Source of the DNA: Streptomyces sp. NBC_00162
GTDB taxonomy: Bacteria; Actinomycetota; Actinomycetes; Streptomycetales; Streptomycetaceae
Direction: 5' to 3'
Length of the DNA: 64,000 nucleotides
NCBI RefSeq assembly: GCF_024611995.1
Contig: NZ_CP102509.1
Coordinates: 6,820,001 to 6,884,000, forward strand
Shown here: positions 46,681-54,808 of the stretch, one piece after another
Numbering within the stretch: position 1 is the stretch's first letter
Layout of the letters: each line of letters opens with the position of its first letter
Translations under genes and position numbers: made by a program
Notes under the pieces: generated by a model
Told to the model about the DNA's origin: nothing
The model's input: only the letters and a program-made list of their open reading frames with translations
Database searches by the model: none

Positions 46681-46995
46681 GGCGGCACGCTGCGGGAGAT
46701 CTGATGAGCTGTCAAGAACGCCCGTCGAGGTCCGCTGTGCAGCGATCGATCATCCGCGCGCAACAAAGGACCATCTGGGACAGATCCGCGCAACGATCGT
46801 GCGGCAATGTGCAAGGATGGTGCATTACGGGCGGTATCACTCAGCTCGTAGGCTCACTCGCTGTACGTGGAGTGGCGCGGACCGCCTGCTCGGCGGTCCT
46901 CCCATGCCCAGGCAGGCTTCTGCTCGCCTGCTCCTGCTCCGGACCGCTGCGGTCGACGCCTGAATCCCCACCCGCAGCGAAGAAGGAGTCACCCC
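46681..46995. promoter_or_regulatory. 315-bp divergent promoter region (SGNH hydrolase / amino-acid permease)
   Basis: No gene is visible here; a long plus-strand open frame through it is leader sequence. It contains two GCGCAAC words at 46758 and 46788, 30 bp apart (GCGCAACAAAGG and GCGCAACGATCG), and a further GGCAATGTGCAAGG. The same GCGCAAC pair recurs before the nitrilase gene, making this a candidate Lrp/AsnC binding region. Confidence 0.5.
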
Positions 46996-48450
46996 GTGCT
47001 CGACCACGGCCAGGCGCCACCCGCCACGACCGAGGCCCGCAGGCCCGCCCACCCGCTGCTCCGCCGCAAGCCGGTCGAGCAGCTGGTCGCCGAGGGCGGC
47101 CAGGGCGAGGGCGGCTCGCTGCGCCGCTCGCTCACCATGTGGCAGCTGACGATGATCAGCATCGGCGCGACCCTGGGCACCGGCATCTTCGTCGTCCTCG
47201 GCGAGGCCGCCCCCAAGGCCGGCCCGGCCGTGACGATCTCGTTCATCATCGCGGGTCTGACCGCGCTGTTCTCGGCCCTGTCCTACGCCGAGCTCGCCGG
47301 ATCCGTCCCGGTCTCCGGCTCCTCGTACTCCTACACCTACGCCACCATGGGCGAGCTCATAGCCTGGATCTGCGGCTGGTGCCTGGTCCTGGAGTACGCC
47401 GTGTCGGTCGCGGCCGTCGCCGTCGGCTGGGGCCAGTACCTCAACGAGCTCCTCGAGGGGACCCTGGGCTTCACCATCCCCGAAGGCCTCTCGGCCCCGC
47501 TGGGCGAGGGCGGCTGGATCAACCTGCCCTCGCTGGTCGTCGTCCTGCTCGCCATGGTCTTCCTGATGCGCGGCGCCAAGGAGAGCGCCCGGATCAACAC
47601 GATCATGGTCGCGGTGAAGGTCGTCACGCTGCTGCTCTTCATCGGCATCGGCGTCATGGGCATCAAGGCCGGCAACTACGCCCCGCTCGCCCCGCTCGGC
47701 GTCACCGGCATCAGCGCCGCCGCCTCCACGCTCTTCTTCTCGTATATCGGCTTCGACGCCGCCTCCACCGCCGGTGAGGAAGCCAAGAACCCGAAGAAGG
47801 ACCTCCCGCGCGCGATCATGCTCTCGCTGGGCATCGTCACCATCCTGTACGTGCTCGTCGCCTTCGTCGCCGTCGGCGCCATGCCCTGGCAGGACTTCAA
47901 GGGCACCGAGGCCGCGCTCGCCCAGATCATGACCGACGTCACCGGCCACAGCTTCTGGGGCGTCGTCCTCGCCGCCGGCGCGGTCGTCGCCATCGCCTCC
48001 GTCGTCTTCGCCGTCCTCTACGGCCAGACCCGCATCCTCTTCGCGATGTCCCGCGACGGCCTCGTCCCCAAGGCCTTCGCCAAGGTCGACGCGAAGACCG
48101 GCGTCCCCCGCGTCAACGTGCTGATCGTCTCGCTCTTCTGCGGCGCCCTCGCGGCCTTCATCCCGCTGGGTGAGCTGGCCAACGCGACCAGCATCGGCAC
48201 CCTCTTCGCCTTCGCCCTGGTCAACGTCGCGGTCGTGATCCTGCGCCGCACCAAGCCCGACATGCCCCGCACCTTCAAGGTGGCGCTCTTCCCGGTCACG
48301 CCGATCCTCGGCTTCCTCGCCTGCGGCTACATGATGTACAGCCTGCCGATCGCCACGTGGGTCGCTTTCGGTGTCTGGATGGCCGTCGGCCTCGTGGTCT
48401 ACTTCGTGTACGGCATGCGCCGCTCCACATTGGCCACAGCAGAAAAGTGA
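46996..48450 (+). CDS. APC-family amino acid permease (cationic amino acid transporter-like)
   Basis: A 484-residue APC permease of about 12 helices: LTMWQLTMISIGATLGTGIF (unwound helix 1 with GATLGTGIF), SGSSYSYTYATMGELIAW, FFSYIGFDAASTAGEEAKNP and SRDGLVPKAFAKVD. This is the CAT/YfnA type. GTG start at 46996 with AAGGAG at 46983-46988; the upstream in-frame codons lack any APC similarity. It is followed 10 bp later by an Lrp/AsnC regulator gene, so uptake is probably amino-acid-responsive. Confidence 0.94.
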   Translation: MLDHGQAPPATTEARRPAHPLLRRKPVEQLVAEGGQGEGGSLRRSLTMWQLTMISIGATLGTGIFVVLGEAAPKAGPAVTISFIIAGLTALFSALSYAELAGSVPVSGSSYSYTYATMGELIAWICGWCLVLEYAVSVAAVAVGWGQYLNELLEGTLGFTIPEGLSAPLGEGGWINLPSLVVVLLAMVFLMRGAKESARINTIMVAVKVVTLLLFIGIGVMGIKAGNYAPLAPLGVTGISAAASTLFFSYIGFDAASTAGEEAKNPKKDLPRAIMLSLGIVTILYVLVAFVAVGAMPWQDFKGTEAALAQIMTDVTGHSFWGVVLAAGAVVAIASVVFAVLYGQTRILFAMSRDGLVPKAFAKVDAKTGVPRVNVLIVSLFCGALAAFIPLGELANATSIGTLFAFALVNVAVVILRRTKPDMPRTFKVALFPVTPILGFLACGYMMYSLPIATWVAFGVWMAVGLVVYFVYGMRRSTLATAEK

Positions 48451-48460
48451 TCCACCCGCA

Positions 48461-48916
48461 GTGCGACTGAACGATCTCGACGAACGCATCGTGCACGCCC
48501 TCGCCGAGGACGCCCGCCGTTCCTACGCGGACATCGGCTCCGAGGTCGGGCTCTCCGCCCCCGCCGTGAAGCGGCGCGTGGACCGGCTGCGGGCCGAAGG
48601 CGCCATCACCGGCTTCACGGTCCGCGTGGACCCCGCCGCGATGGGCTGGGAGACCGAGGGCTTCATCGAGATCTACTGTCGCCACAACACCTCGCCGGAC
48701 GACATCCGGCGAGGGTTGGAGCGGTACCCCGAGGTGGTGTCCGCGTCGACCGTCACCGGCGACGCGGACGCCCTCGTCCAGATCTTCGCCTCCGACATGC
48801 GGCACTTCGAGCGGGTCCTGGAGCGCATCGCGGGCGAGCCCTTCGTGGAGCGCACCAAGTCGGTCCTGGTGCTCTCCCCGCTGCTGCGCCGCTTCACCTC
48901 GGGCGCGCCGGCCTAG
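48461..48916 (+). CDS. Lrp/AsnC-family transcriptional regulator
   Basis: A 151-residue Lrp/AsnC regulator: N-terminal winged HTH (LNDLDERIVHALAEDARRSYAD, LSAPAVKRRVDRLRAEGAITG) and C-terminal RAM/AsnC effector domain (VVSASTVTGDADALVQIFASD). GTG start 10 bp after the permease. The 3' end overlaps the convergent whiB gene by 23 nt. Likely controls the permease and the amino-acid oxidase/nitrilase genes in response to an amino acid; both promoters share GCGCAAC pairs. Confidence 0.94.
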   Translation: MRLNDLDERIVHALAEDARRSYADIGSEVGLSAPAVKRRVDRLRAEGAITGFTVRVDPAAMGWETEGFIEIYCRHNTSPDDIRRGLERYPEVVSASTVTGDADALVQIFASDMRHFERVLERIAGEPFVERTKSVLVLSPLLRRFTSGAPA

Positions 48917-49205
48917 AGCCCGCGCCCGCGAGGTCCCGGCCGCGCAGCGAGCGGCGTTCCTCCTCCGTCAGGCCGCCCCAGATCCCGAACGGCTCACGGG
49001 TGCGCAGCGCGTGGTCCAGGCAGGCCGCGCGCACCGGGCACACCGCGCAGACCCGCTTGGCGGCCGCGTCCCGCTCCTCGCGGTCCTCGCCGCGCTCGCC
49101 GGCGGGATGGAAGAACCGGCCCGATCCCAGATCCCGGCAGGCAGCCCTGGACTGCCACTCCCAGAAATGGTGCGTGGCGCCGGGCAGGCTGGTGACGTCC
49201 GTCAT
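48894..49205 (-). CDS. WhiB-family redox-sensitive transcriptional regulator
   Basis: A 103-residue WhiB-like [4Fe-4S] protein with all four cluster cysteines: Cys23 (AACRDL), Cys53 and Cys56 (VCAVCPV) and Cys62 (AACLDH), followed by the GIWGG turn and a basic C-terminal tail that contacts DNA. WhiB proteins bind the primary sigma factor and modulate transcription. Its 3' end overlaps the AsnC gene by 23 nt on the opposite strand. The subclass (WblE/WblA etc.) cannot be fixed by eye. Confidence 0.94.
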   Translation of the reverse strand: MTDVTSLPGATHHFWEWQSRAACRDLGSGRFFHPAGERGEDREERDAAAKRVCAVCPVRAACLDHALRTREPFGIWGGLTEEERRSLRGRDLAGAGSRPARPR

Positions 49206-49285
49206 GGCAGTTCCTTTCCGTGGGTTGTCCCGCGTCTGACCGCTGGACGTCCACCGAAACCCCGCCCATCCCAACCGCCCCCGGA

Positions 49286-49978
49286 TCAGGCCTCCTTGGC
49301 CGGCGTACGGAGCCCCACGAAGTCCGGGCGCCGGCGCAGCTCGAAGCCCATCGACGCGTAGAGCCGCAGCGCTCCCGTGTTCTCGGCCGCCGCGTGCAGG
49401 AACGGGCTGTCCCCGCGCTCGCGGACCGCCGCTGCGACCGCGCGTATCAGCCGCCCGGCCAGGCCCCGGCCGCGGTGCTCCGGGTGCGTGCACACCGCGC
49501 TGATCTCCGACCAGCCGGCCGGCCGCATCCGCTCCCCGGCCATCGCGACGAGCCGGCCCTCGTGCCGGATCCCGAGGTACGTGCCCAGCTCGACCGTCCG
49601 GTCCAGGAACGGGCCCGGCTTGGTCAGACCGACCAGCTCCAGCATCTCCGGTACGTCGGCGGGCCCCAGCGGGACCGCGTCCGGCGTGGCCTCGGCCGCT
49701 ACCGCCCGGCCGTCCAGCTGTACGCCCGGGATCGTCAGCACCGTCTCCCACCCCGGCGGCGGGGTCAGCAGCCCCGTCACCCACACGCCCTCGCCCGGCC
49801 CGGCCAGCGCGGCCAGATCCGCCCAGGCGCGCGGGTCCGACGGGTCGGAGAGCCCGGCGAAGGGGCTCGCGTCCCCGGTGTAGCGGGCGGCCAGCCCCGC
49901 CGGCCCGTGCTCGGCGAAGCCGCGGTGCGGCCCGGTCAGCGCGGACCAGACCGGGTTGTCGAGTACCTCGGGGGACAT
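49286..49978 (-). CDS. GNAT-family N-acetyltransferase
   Basis: A 230-residue acetyltransferase with a long N-terminal domain (about 1-110) and a C-terminal GNAT fold: VAMAGERMRPAGWSEISAVCTHPEHRGRGLAGRLIRAV (acetyl-CoA P-loop HRGRGLA) and FLHAAAENTGALRLYASMGFELRRR. FR47-like. AAGGAGC precedes the ATG. Acceptor substrate unknown. Confidence 0.9.
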   Translation of the reverse strand: MSPEVLDNPVWSALTGPHRGFAEHGPAGLAARYTGDASPFAGLSDPSDPRAWADLAALAGPGEGVWVTGLLTPPPGWETVLTIPGVQLDGRAVAAEATPDAVPLGPADVPEMLELVGLTKPGPFLDRTVELGTYLGIRHEGRLVAMAGERMRPAGWSEISAVCTHPEHRGRGLAGRLIRAVAAAVRERGDSPFLHAAAENTGALRLYASMGFELRRRPDFVGLRTPAKEA

Positions 49979-50150
49979 GGGTGCGCGCTCCTTCGCTTCG
50001 GTGCGGCGGCGAAGCCGACCCTCGCCGCCTTCTTGACGGCCCCGGACACCGCCACGAGACTGCGGGAGACGGCCGGATGGCCTGCGCCCGCCGCGGGAAG
50101 CCTAGCCACCGCGAGGCGGGCCGCCGAGGACGGGACGGGGGCGGGTACCG

Positions 50151-50267
50151 GTGGACGAGGCCCGGACGGCGGACGCGGGGACACAGCCGCTGCGCCGCTG
50201 GTGGCTGACCCGGCGCCTGCACATCGACCTCCTGCGGGTGTGCAGCGCATTCGGCCCGCGCGGCTGA
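50151..50267 (+). CDS. Putative leader peptide (uORF) of the LTRRxHIDLLRV type
   Basis: A 38-codon open frame from GTG at 50151 to TGA at 50267, ending WWLTRRLHIDLLRVCSAFG plus PRG. The LTRR-x-HIDLLRV-x-SA motif is that of short actinobacterial putative leader peptides usually found before sulphur and cysteine metabolism genes. It carries a Cys right after the motif, as those peptides do, and lies about 100 nt before a GST-like gene on the same strand. A GGGGGCGGG stretch precedes the GTG. Likely role: translation-coupled attenuation of the downstream gene. It is too short for routine gene callers. Confidence 0.72.
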   Translation: MDEARTADAGTQPLRRWWLTRRLHIDLLRVCSAFGPRG

Positions 50268-50369
50268 AGCCCGTACGCCCGCACAAGACGAGTGACCCGG
50301 ACCGGCCGCGCACCGCGCGCACCGGGACACCGTCCTGCCCCGCCGCACCCGCGCCGTCCCAGGAGAGCC

Positions 50370-50768
50370 ATGTCCTCGCACACCGTCCTGCCCCGCACCG
50401 GTACGGCCCCCGCCCTGCGCGGCCGCATCGGGAACGGGTTCTCGCCCGTACCGCACCGCTACCGCCTCTACCTCTCCGCCGGCTGTCCCCGTTCCCGGCA
50501 GGTGGCCGGGGTCCTCGACCTGCTGGGCCTGCGGCACTCCGTCGCCGCGACCGTCCTCGAGGCCGACCGGGACGCGCCCGGGCACACCGCGCTGCTCCTG
50601 GCGTACGAGGCCGCGGGTCACCACTTCGACGGCGCCGTGACCGTCCCCGCCCTGGTCGACACCTGGAGCGGCCGCGTGGTCTCCGACCACACCCCGGACA
50701 TCCTCGACGATCTACGTTTCCTGGCCGCTCACCCGGCGTTCAGGGCCCTGCGCAACGAATCGTCGTAG
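50370..50768 (+). CDS. Truncated glutathione-S-transferase N-terminal-domain protein (ECM4/YqjG-like)
   Basis: A 132-residue protein resembling only the thioredoxin-fold N-terminal domain of glutathionyl-hydroquinone reductases: HRYRLYLSAGCPRSRQVAGVL (CPRS where the family has CPWA), VTVPALVDTWSGRVVSDHTPDILDDL (the cis-Pro and S/T-containing part). The C-terminal helical domain (~180 residues) is absent. Cys in the CP motif is kept. ATG at 50370 has AGGAGA. It is likely a mycothiol/thiol-linked reductase or a stand-alone fold. A leader peptide of the sulphur-linked type precedes it. Confidence 0.82.
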   Translation: MSSHTVLPRTGTAPALRGRIGNGFSPVPHRYRLYLSAGCPRSRQVAGVLDLLGLRHSVAATVLEADRDAPGHTALLLAYEAAGHHFDGAVTVPALVDTWSGRVVSDHTPDILDDLRFLAAHPAFRALRNESS

Positions 50769-50810
50769 GGGTGGTGGAACGCGCAACGAATCGATGCGCT
50801 GAGCGCAACG
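50750..50810. promoter_or_regulatory. Three GCGCAACG motifs before the nitrilase gene
   Basis: GCGCAACGAATCG occurs at 50750-50762 (inside the end of the previous gene) and again at 50781-50793, 31 bp apart; a shorter GCGCAACG is at 50803-50810. Two similar words lie before the permease (46758, 46788) with 30-bp spacing. Probable regulator site, perhaps of the AsnC protein encoded between them. Confidence 0.5.
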
Positions 50811-50884
50811 GTCACGGCTTGTCCCGGTCGAACGCGCGAACGTACCGTTTTACGACCCCACCCCTCCTGTCACAGAGGTAGTCC

Positions 50885-51685
50885 ATGCCCCCGCTGCGCA
50901 CCGCCCTCCTCCAGAGCTCCGGACGGCTCGGCGACACCGCCGAGAACCTCAAGGCGCTCGACGAGGCCGTGGCGCGCGCCGCACAGGGCGGGGCCGGGCT
51001 CCTCGTGACCTCGGAGATGTTCCTCACCGGCTACGCCCTGGAGATCCAGGACATCGCCGCCCTCGCCGAACCGGCCGACGGCCCGTCCGCCACCGCCATC
51101 GGCGAGATCGCCCGCCGCCACGGGGTCGCAGTCCTGTACGGCTACCCCGAGCGCGCCGGCGAGGCCGTCTTCAACGCGGCGCAGCTCATCGGCCCCGACG
51201 GGGTCCCGCTCGCGAACTACCGCAAGACGCACCTCTTCGGCTGCTTCGAGCAGGACGCCTTCACCCCCGGCGACACCCCCGTCGTCCAGGCGGACCTCGG
51301 CGGCCTCCGCGTCGGCATCATGATCTGCTACGACGTGGAGTTCCCCGAGAACGTCCGGGCGCACGCGCTCGCCGGCACCGACCTCCTCCTGGTGCCGACC
51401 GCGCAGATGCACCCGTTCCAGTTCGTCGCCGAACAGCTCGTCCCCGTACGGGCCTTCGAGAACCAGATGTACATCGCGTACGTCAACCGCACCGGCCCGG
51501 AAGGCGAGTTCGAGTTCGTCGGACTCAGCTGCCTGGCGAGCCCCGACGGGGTCACCCGGACCCGGGCCGGACGCGGCGAGGAGCTGGTGTTCGGCGAGGC
51601 CGACCCCGAGCTGCTGAGCGCGTCGCGCGCGAACAACCCGTACCTGCGCGACCGCCGCCCCGGGCTCTACGCCTCCCTCGTCTAA
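50885..51685 (+). CDS. Carbon-nitrogen hydrolase (nitrilase superfamily amidase)
   Basis: A 266-residue nitrilase-fold hydrolase with the complete triad Glu44 (LLVTSEMFLTGY), Lys114 (NYRKTHLFG) and Cys148 (GIMICYDVEFPE). This is the amidase/carbamoylase branch. It is followed 53 bp later by a flavin amino-acid oxidase/monooxygenase. Together they could turn an aromatic L-amino acid into its amide and then the arylacetic acid (a IaaM/IaaH-like route), or hydrolyse another amide. GGTAGTCC rather than a strong ribosome binding site precedes the ATG. Confidence 0.93.
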   Translation: MPPLRTALLQSSGRLGDTAENLKALDEAVARAAQGGAGLLVTSEMFLTGYALEIQDIAALAEPADGPSATAIGEIARRHGVAVLYGYPERAGEAVFNAAQLIGPDGVPLANYRKTHLFGCFEQDAFTPGDTPVVQADLGGLRVGIMICYDVEFPENVRAHALAGTDLLLVPTAQMHPFQFVAEQLVPVRAFENQMYIAYVNRTGPEGEFEFVGLSCLASPDGVTRTRAGRGEELVFGEADPELLSASRANNPYLRDRRPGLYASLV

Positions 51686-51738
51686 GCACCCTCCGCTCCT
51701 CCGCTTCCCCCAGCCCTGCCGCAAGGAGACGTACCCCC

Positions 51739-53451
51739 ATGACGTCCACGGTGCCCACCACCGCCGTCCCGCACAGCGACGGACAGCCGCCGATCACCAT
51801 GTTCGGCCCGGACTTCCCTTACGCGTACGACGACTTCCTCGCCCACCCGGCGGGTCTGGGTCAGATACCGGCGACCGAGCTCGGCACCGAGGTCGCCGTC
51901 ATCGGCGGCGGGCTGTCCGGCATCATCTCGGCCTACGAGCTGATGAAGATGGGCCTCAAGCCCGTCGTCTACGAGGCCGACCAGATCGGCGGCCGGCTGC
52001 GCACCGTGGGCTTCGAGGGCGCCGGCACCGAGGAGCTGACCGCGGAGATGGGCGCGATGCGCTTCCCGCCGTCCTCCACGGCGCTCCAGCACTACATCGA
52101 CCTCGTCGGCCTGGTCACGGAGCCCTTCCCGAACCCGCTCGCCGAGGCCACCCCCTCGACGGTCGTCGACCTCAAGGGCGAGACCCACTACGCCGAGACC
52201 ATCGCCGACCTCCCGCAGGTCTACCGCGACGTCGCCGCCGCGTGGAACGCCTGCCTGGACGAGGGCGCCGACTTCTCCGACATGAACACCGCGATGCGCG
52301 AGCGGGACGTCCCGCGCATCCGCGAGATCTGGGCGAAGCTCGTCGAGAAGCTCGACGACGAGACCTTCTACGGCTTCCTCTGCAAGTCCGAGGCCTTCCA
52401 GTCCTTCCGCAAGCGCGAGATCTTCGGCCAGGTCGGCTTCGGCACGGGCGGCTGGGACACCGACTTCCCGAACTCCATCCTGGAGATCCTGCGCGTCGTC
52501 TACACCGAGGCCGACGACCACCACCGCGGCATCGTGGGCGGCTCGCAGCAGCTCCCGCTGCGCCTGTGGGAGCGCGAGCCCGAGAAGATCGTCCACTGGG
52601 CCCAGGGCACCTCGCTGTCCACCCTGCACGGGGGCACCCCGCGCCCGGCGGTCACCCGCCTGCACCGTACGGCGGGCAACCGCATCACGGTCACGGACGC
52701 GTCCGGCGACATCCGCACGTACCGTGCCGCGATCTTCACCGCCCAGTCCTGGATGCTCCTGTCCAAGATCGAGTGTGACGACACCCTGTTCCCGATCGAC
52801 CACTGGACGGCGATCGAGCGCACCCACTACATGGAGAGCTCCAAGCTCTTCATCCCTGTGGACCGCCCGTTCTGGCTGGACAAGGCCGTCGACGACAGGG
52901 GAAATCCGACCGGCCGCGACGTCATGTCGATGACGCTCACGGACCGCATGACCCGCGGCACGTACCTACTGGACAACGGCCCGGACAAGCCCGCCGTCAT
53001 CTGCCTCTCGTACACCTGGTGCGACGACAGCCTCAAGTGGCTGCCGCTGTCCGCGAACGAGCGGATGGAGGTCATGCTGAAGTCCCTCGGCGAGATCTAC
53101 CCGAAGGTCGACATCCGCCGCCACATCATCGGCAACCCGGTGACCGTGTCCTGGGAGAACGAGCCCTACTTCATGGGCGCGTTCAAGGCCAACCTCCCGG
53201 GCCACTACCGCTACCAGCGCCGCCTGTTCACGCACTTCATGCAGGACCGCCTCCCCGAGGACAAGCGCGGCATCTTCCTCGCGGGCGACGACATCTCCTG
53301 GACGGCCGGCTGGGCCGAGGGCGCCGTCCAGACCGCCCTGAACGCGGTCTGGGGCGTCATGCACCACCTGGGCGGCACGACCGACTCCACCAACCCGGGC
53401 CCCGGCGACGTCTACGACGACATCGCCCCGGTCGAGCTCCCGGAGGACTGA
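51739..53451 (+). CDS. Flavin amino-acid oxidase/monooxygenase (tryptophan/phenylalanine 2-monooxygenase-like)
   Basis: A 570-residue flavin amine-oxidase-family protein. FAD-binding GxGxxG VAVIGGGLSGIISAYELMKM, GGRLRT, and the EMGAMRFPPSSTALQHYI region, which matches tryptophan 2-monooxygenase/phenylalanine oxidase enzymes (ELGAMRFPPS) better than polyamine or monoamine oxidases. C-terminal FLAGDDISWTAGWAEGAVQTALNAVW is the second FAD motif. It could oxidatively decarboxylate Trp or Phe to the amide, which the adjacent nitrilase-family enzyme would hydrolyse. Plain L-amino-acid oxidase activity is the alternative. AAGGAG precedes the ATG. Confidence 0.92.
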   Translation: MTSTVPTTAVPHSDGQPPITMFGPDFPYAYDDFLAHPAGLGQIPATELGTEVAVIGGGLSGIISAYELMKMGLKPVVYEADQIGGRLRTVGFEGAGTEELTAEMGAMRFPPSSTALQHYIDLVGLVTEPFPNPLAEATPSTVVDLKGETHYAETIADLPQVYRDVAAAWNACLDEGADFSDMNTAMRERDVPRIREIWAKLVEKLDDETFYGFLCKSEAFQSFRKREIFGQVGFGTGGWDTDFPNSILEILRVVYTEADDHHRGIVGGSQQLPLRLWEREPEKIVHWAQGTSLSTLHGGTPRPAVTRLHRTAGNRITVTDASGDIRTYRAAIFTAQSWMLLSKIECDDTLFPIDHWTAIERTHYMESSKLFIPVDRPFWLDKAVDDRGNPTGRDVMSMTLTDRMTRGTYLLDNGPDKPAVICLSYTWCDDSLKWLPLSANERMEVMLKSLGEIYPKVDIRRHIIGNPVTVSWENEPYFMGAFKANLPGHYRYQRRLFTHFMQDRLPEDKRGIFLAGDDISWTAGWAEGAVQTALNAVWGVMHHLGGTTDSTNPGPGDVYDDIAPVELPED

Positions 53452-53614
53452 CCTCCCCCCCCGAGTCCGTCGGTGGTACCCCCACCCGGACCCCGTGACC
53501 ACGGGCCGCCCCCGCGCAAACATCGCGGCGGCGGCCCGTACTCATACCCGGCGGGACCGCCCGCCTGCGCAAATGCGGGTGCGGTCCGGGCCCGAGGGCG
53601 GCAGGGTGGTGGGC

Positions 53615-54808
53615 ATGACTGCCCCGTTCGACCAAGCCCGCCCGGCCCCGTGGATCACCACCCCCGTCGAGGCGCACCTGCTGCGCGGCGCCCTCGACGT
53701 GGAACGCACCGCGCACGGCGTGCTCCCGCACCGGCTGCCCGCCCGCGCGCGCGAGCAGTTCCCCGACGCGAGCCTGGCCGCGATGGAGGCCCAGCCATCC
53801 GGGGTGCGGCTGGCCTTCCGGACCGGGGCCACGGCCGTCGAGCTGGACGCGCTCCCCACGAAGACGGGCTACGAGGGATTCCCGGCCCGCCCGGACGGCG
53901 TGTACGAGCTGCTCGTCGACGGCCGGCCGGCCGGCCGGGGCAGCGTGGCGGGCGGCAACGTCCGCGTCGTCGACATGGCCACCGGGTCCGAGGTCCTGCA
54001 TCCCGGCCCGCCCGGCACCGTCCGGTTCACCGGGCTCCCCGCCGGGATGAAGGACATCGAGATCTGGCTGCCCCATACGGAGGTCACCGAGCTCATCGCC
54101 CTGCGCACCGACGCCCCGGTCGAGGAGCTCCCGGACCGCGGCCGCCGGGTGTGGCTGCACCACGGCAGTTCCATCAGCCACGGCTCCTCCGCCACCGCCC
54201 CGACCGGCACCTGGCCGGCGCTCGCGGCCGCCCTGGGCGGCGTGGAGCTGGTCAATCTGGGATTCGGCGGCAACGCCCTGCTCGACCCGTTCACCGCGCG
54301 CGCCATCCGCGACGCTCCCGCGGACCTGATCAGCCTCAAGATCGGCATCAATCTGGTCAACCTCGACGTGATGCGCCTGCGCGCCTTCGTCCCGGCCGTG
54401 CACGGATTCCTCGACACCGTCCGCGAGGGGCACCCCACCACCCCGCTGCTGATCGTCTCTCCCGTGCTGTGCCCCATCCACGAGGACACCCCGGGCCCCA
54501 CCGCGCCGGACTTCGAGGGCGGAGAGCTGCGCTTCAAGGCCCTCGGCGACCCGGCGGACCGCGCCGCCGGGTCGCTGACTCTCGGCGTCATCCGGGAGGA
54601 GCTCGCCCGCATCGCCGCGCAGCGTGCGGACGGCGACCCGAACCTGCACTACCTCGACGGCCGCGCCCTCTACGGCGAGGCGGACTTCGCCGAACTGCCC
54701 CTGCCCGACCGGCTCCACCCGGACCCGGCCGGCCACCGCCGCATCGGCGAGCGCTTCGCTGAACTGGCCTTCGGCGACGGAGGCCCGTTCGCCGTCACAG
54801 GCGGCTGA
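53615..54808 (+). CDS. SGNH/GDSL-family hydrolase 2
   Basis: A 397-residue two-domain hydrolase: N-terminal beta domain (about 1-190, GVRLAFRTGATAVELDAL) and SGNH domain with WLHHGSSISHGSS (Ser), LGFGGNALLDP (Gly), LKIGINLVN (Asn) and LPDRLHPDPAGHRRIGE (Asp, His). It has no signal peptide. The ATG at 53615 follows GCAGGG and is preferred to the 40-codon-longer frame. Its 3' end overlaps the convergent DUF5995 gene by 14 nt. Confidence 0.9.
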   Translation: MTAPFDQARPAPWITTPVEAHLLRGALDVERTAHGVLPHRLPARAREQFPDASLAAMEAQPSGVRLAFRTGATAVELDALPTKTGYEGFPARPDGVYELLVDGRPAGRGSVAGGNVRVVDMATGSEVLHPGPPGTVRFTGLPAGMKDIEIWLPHTEVTELIALRTDAPVEELPDRGRRVWLHHGSSISHGSSATAPTGTWPALAAALGGVELVNLGFGGNALLDPFTARAIRDAPADLISLKIGINLVNLDVMRLRAFVPAVHGFLDTVREGHPTTPLLIVSPVLCPIHEDTPGPTAPDFEGGELRFKALGDPADRAAGSLTLGVIREELARIAAQRADGDPNLHYLDGRALYGEADFAELPLPDRLHPDPAGHRRIGERFAELAFGDGGPFAVTGG

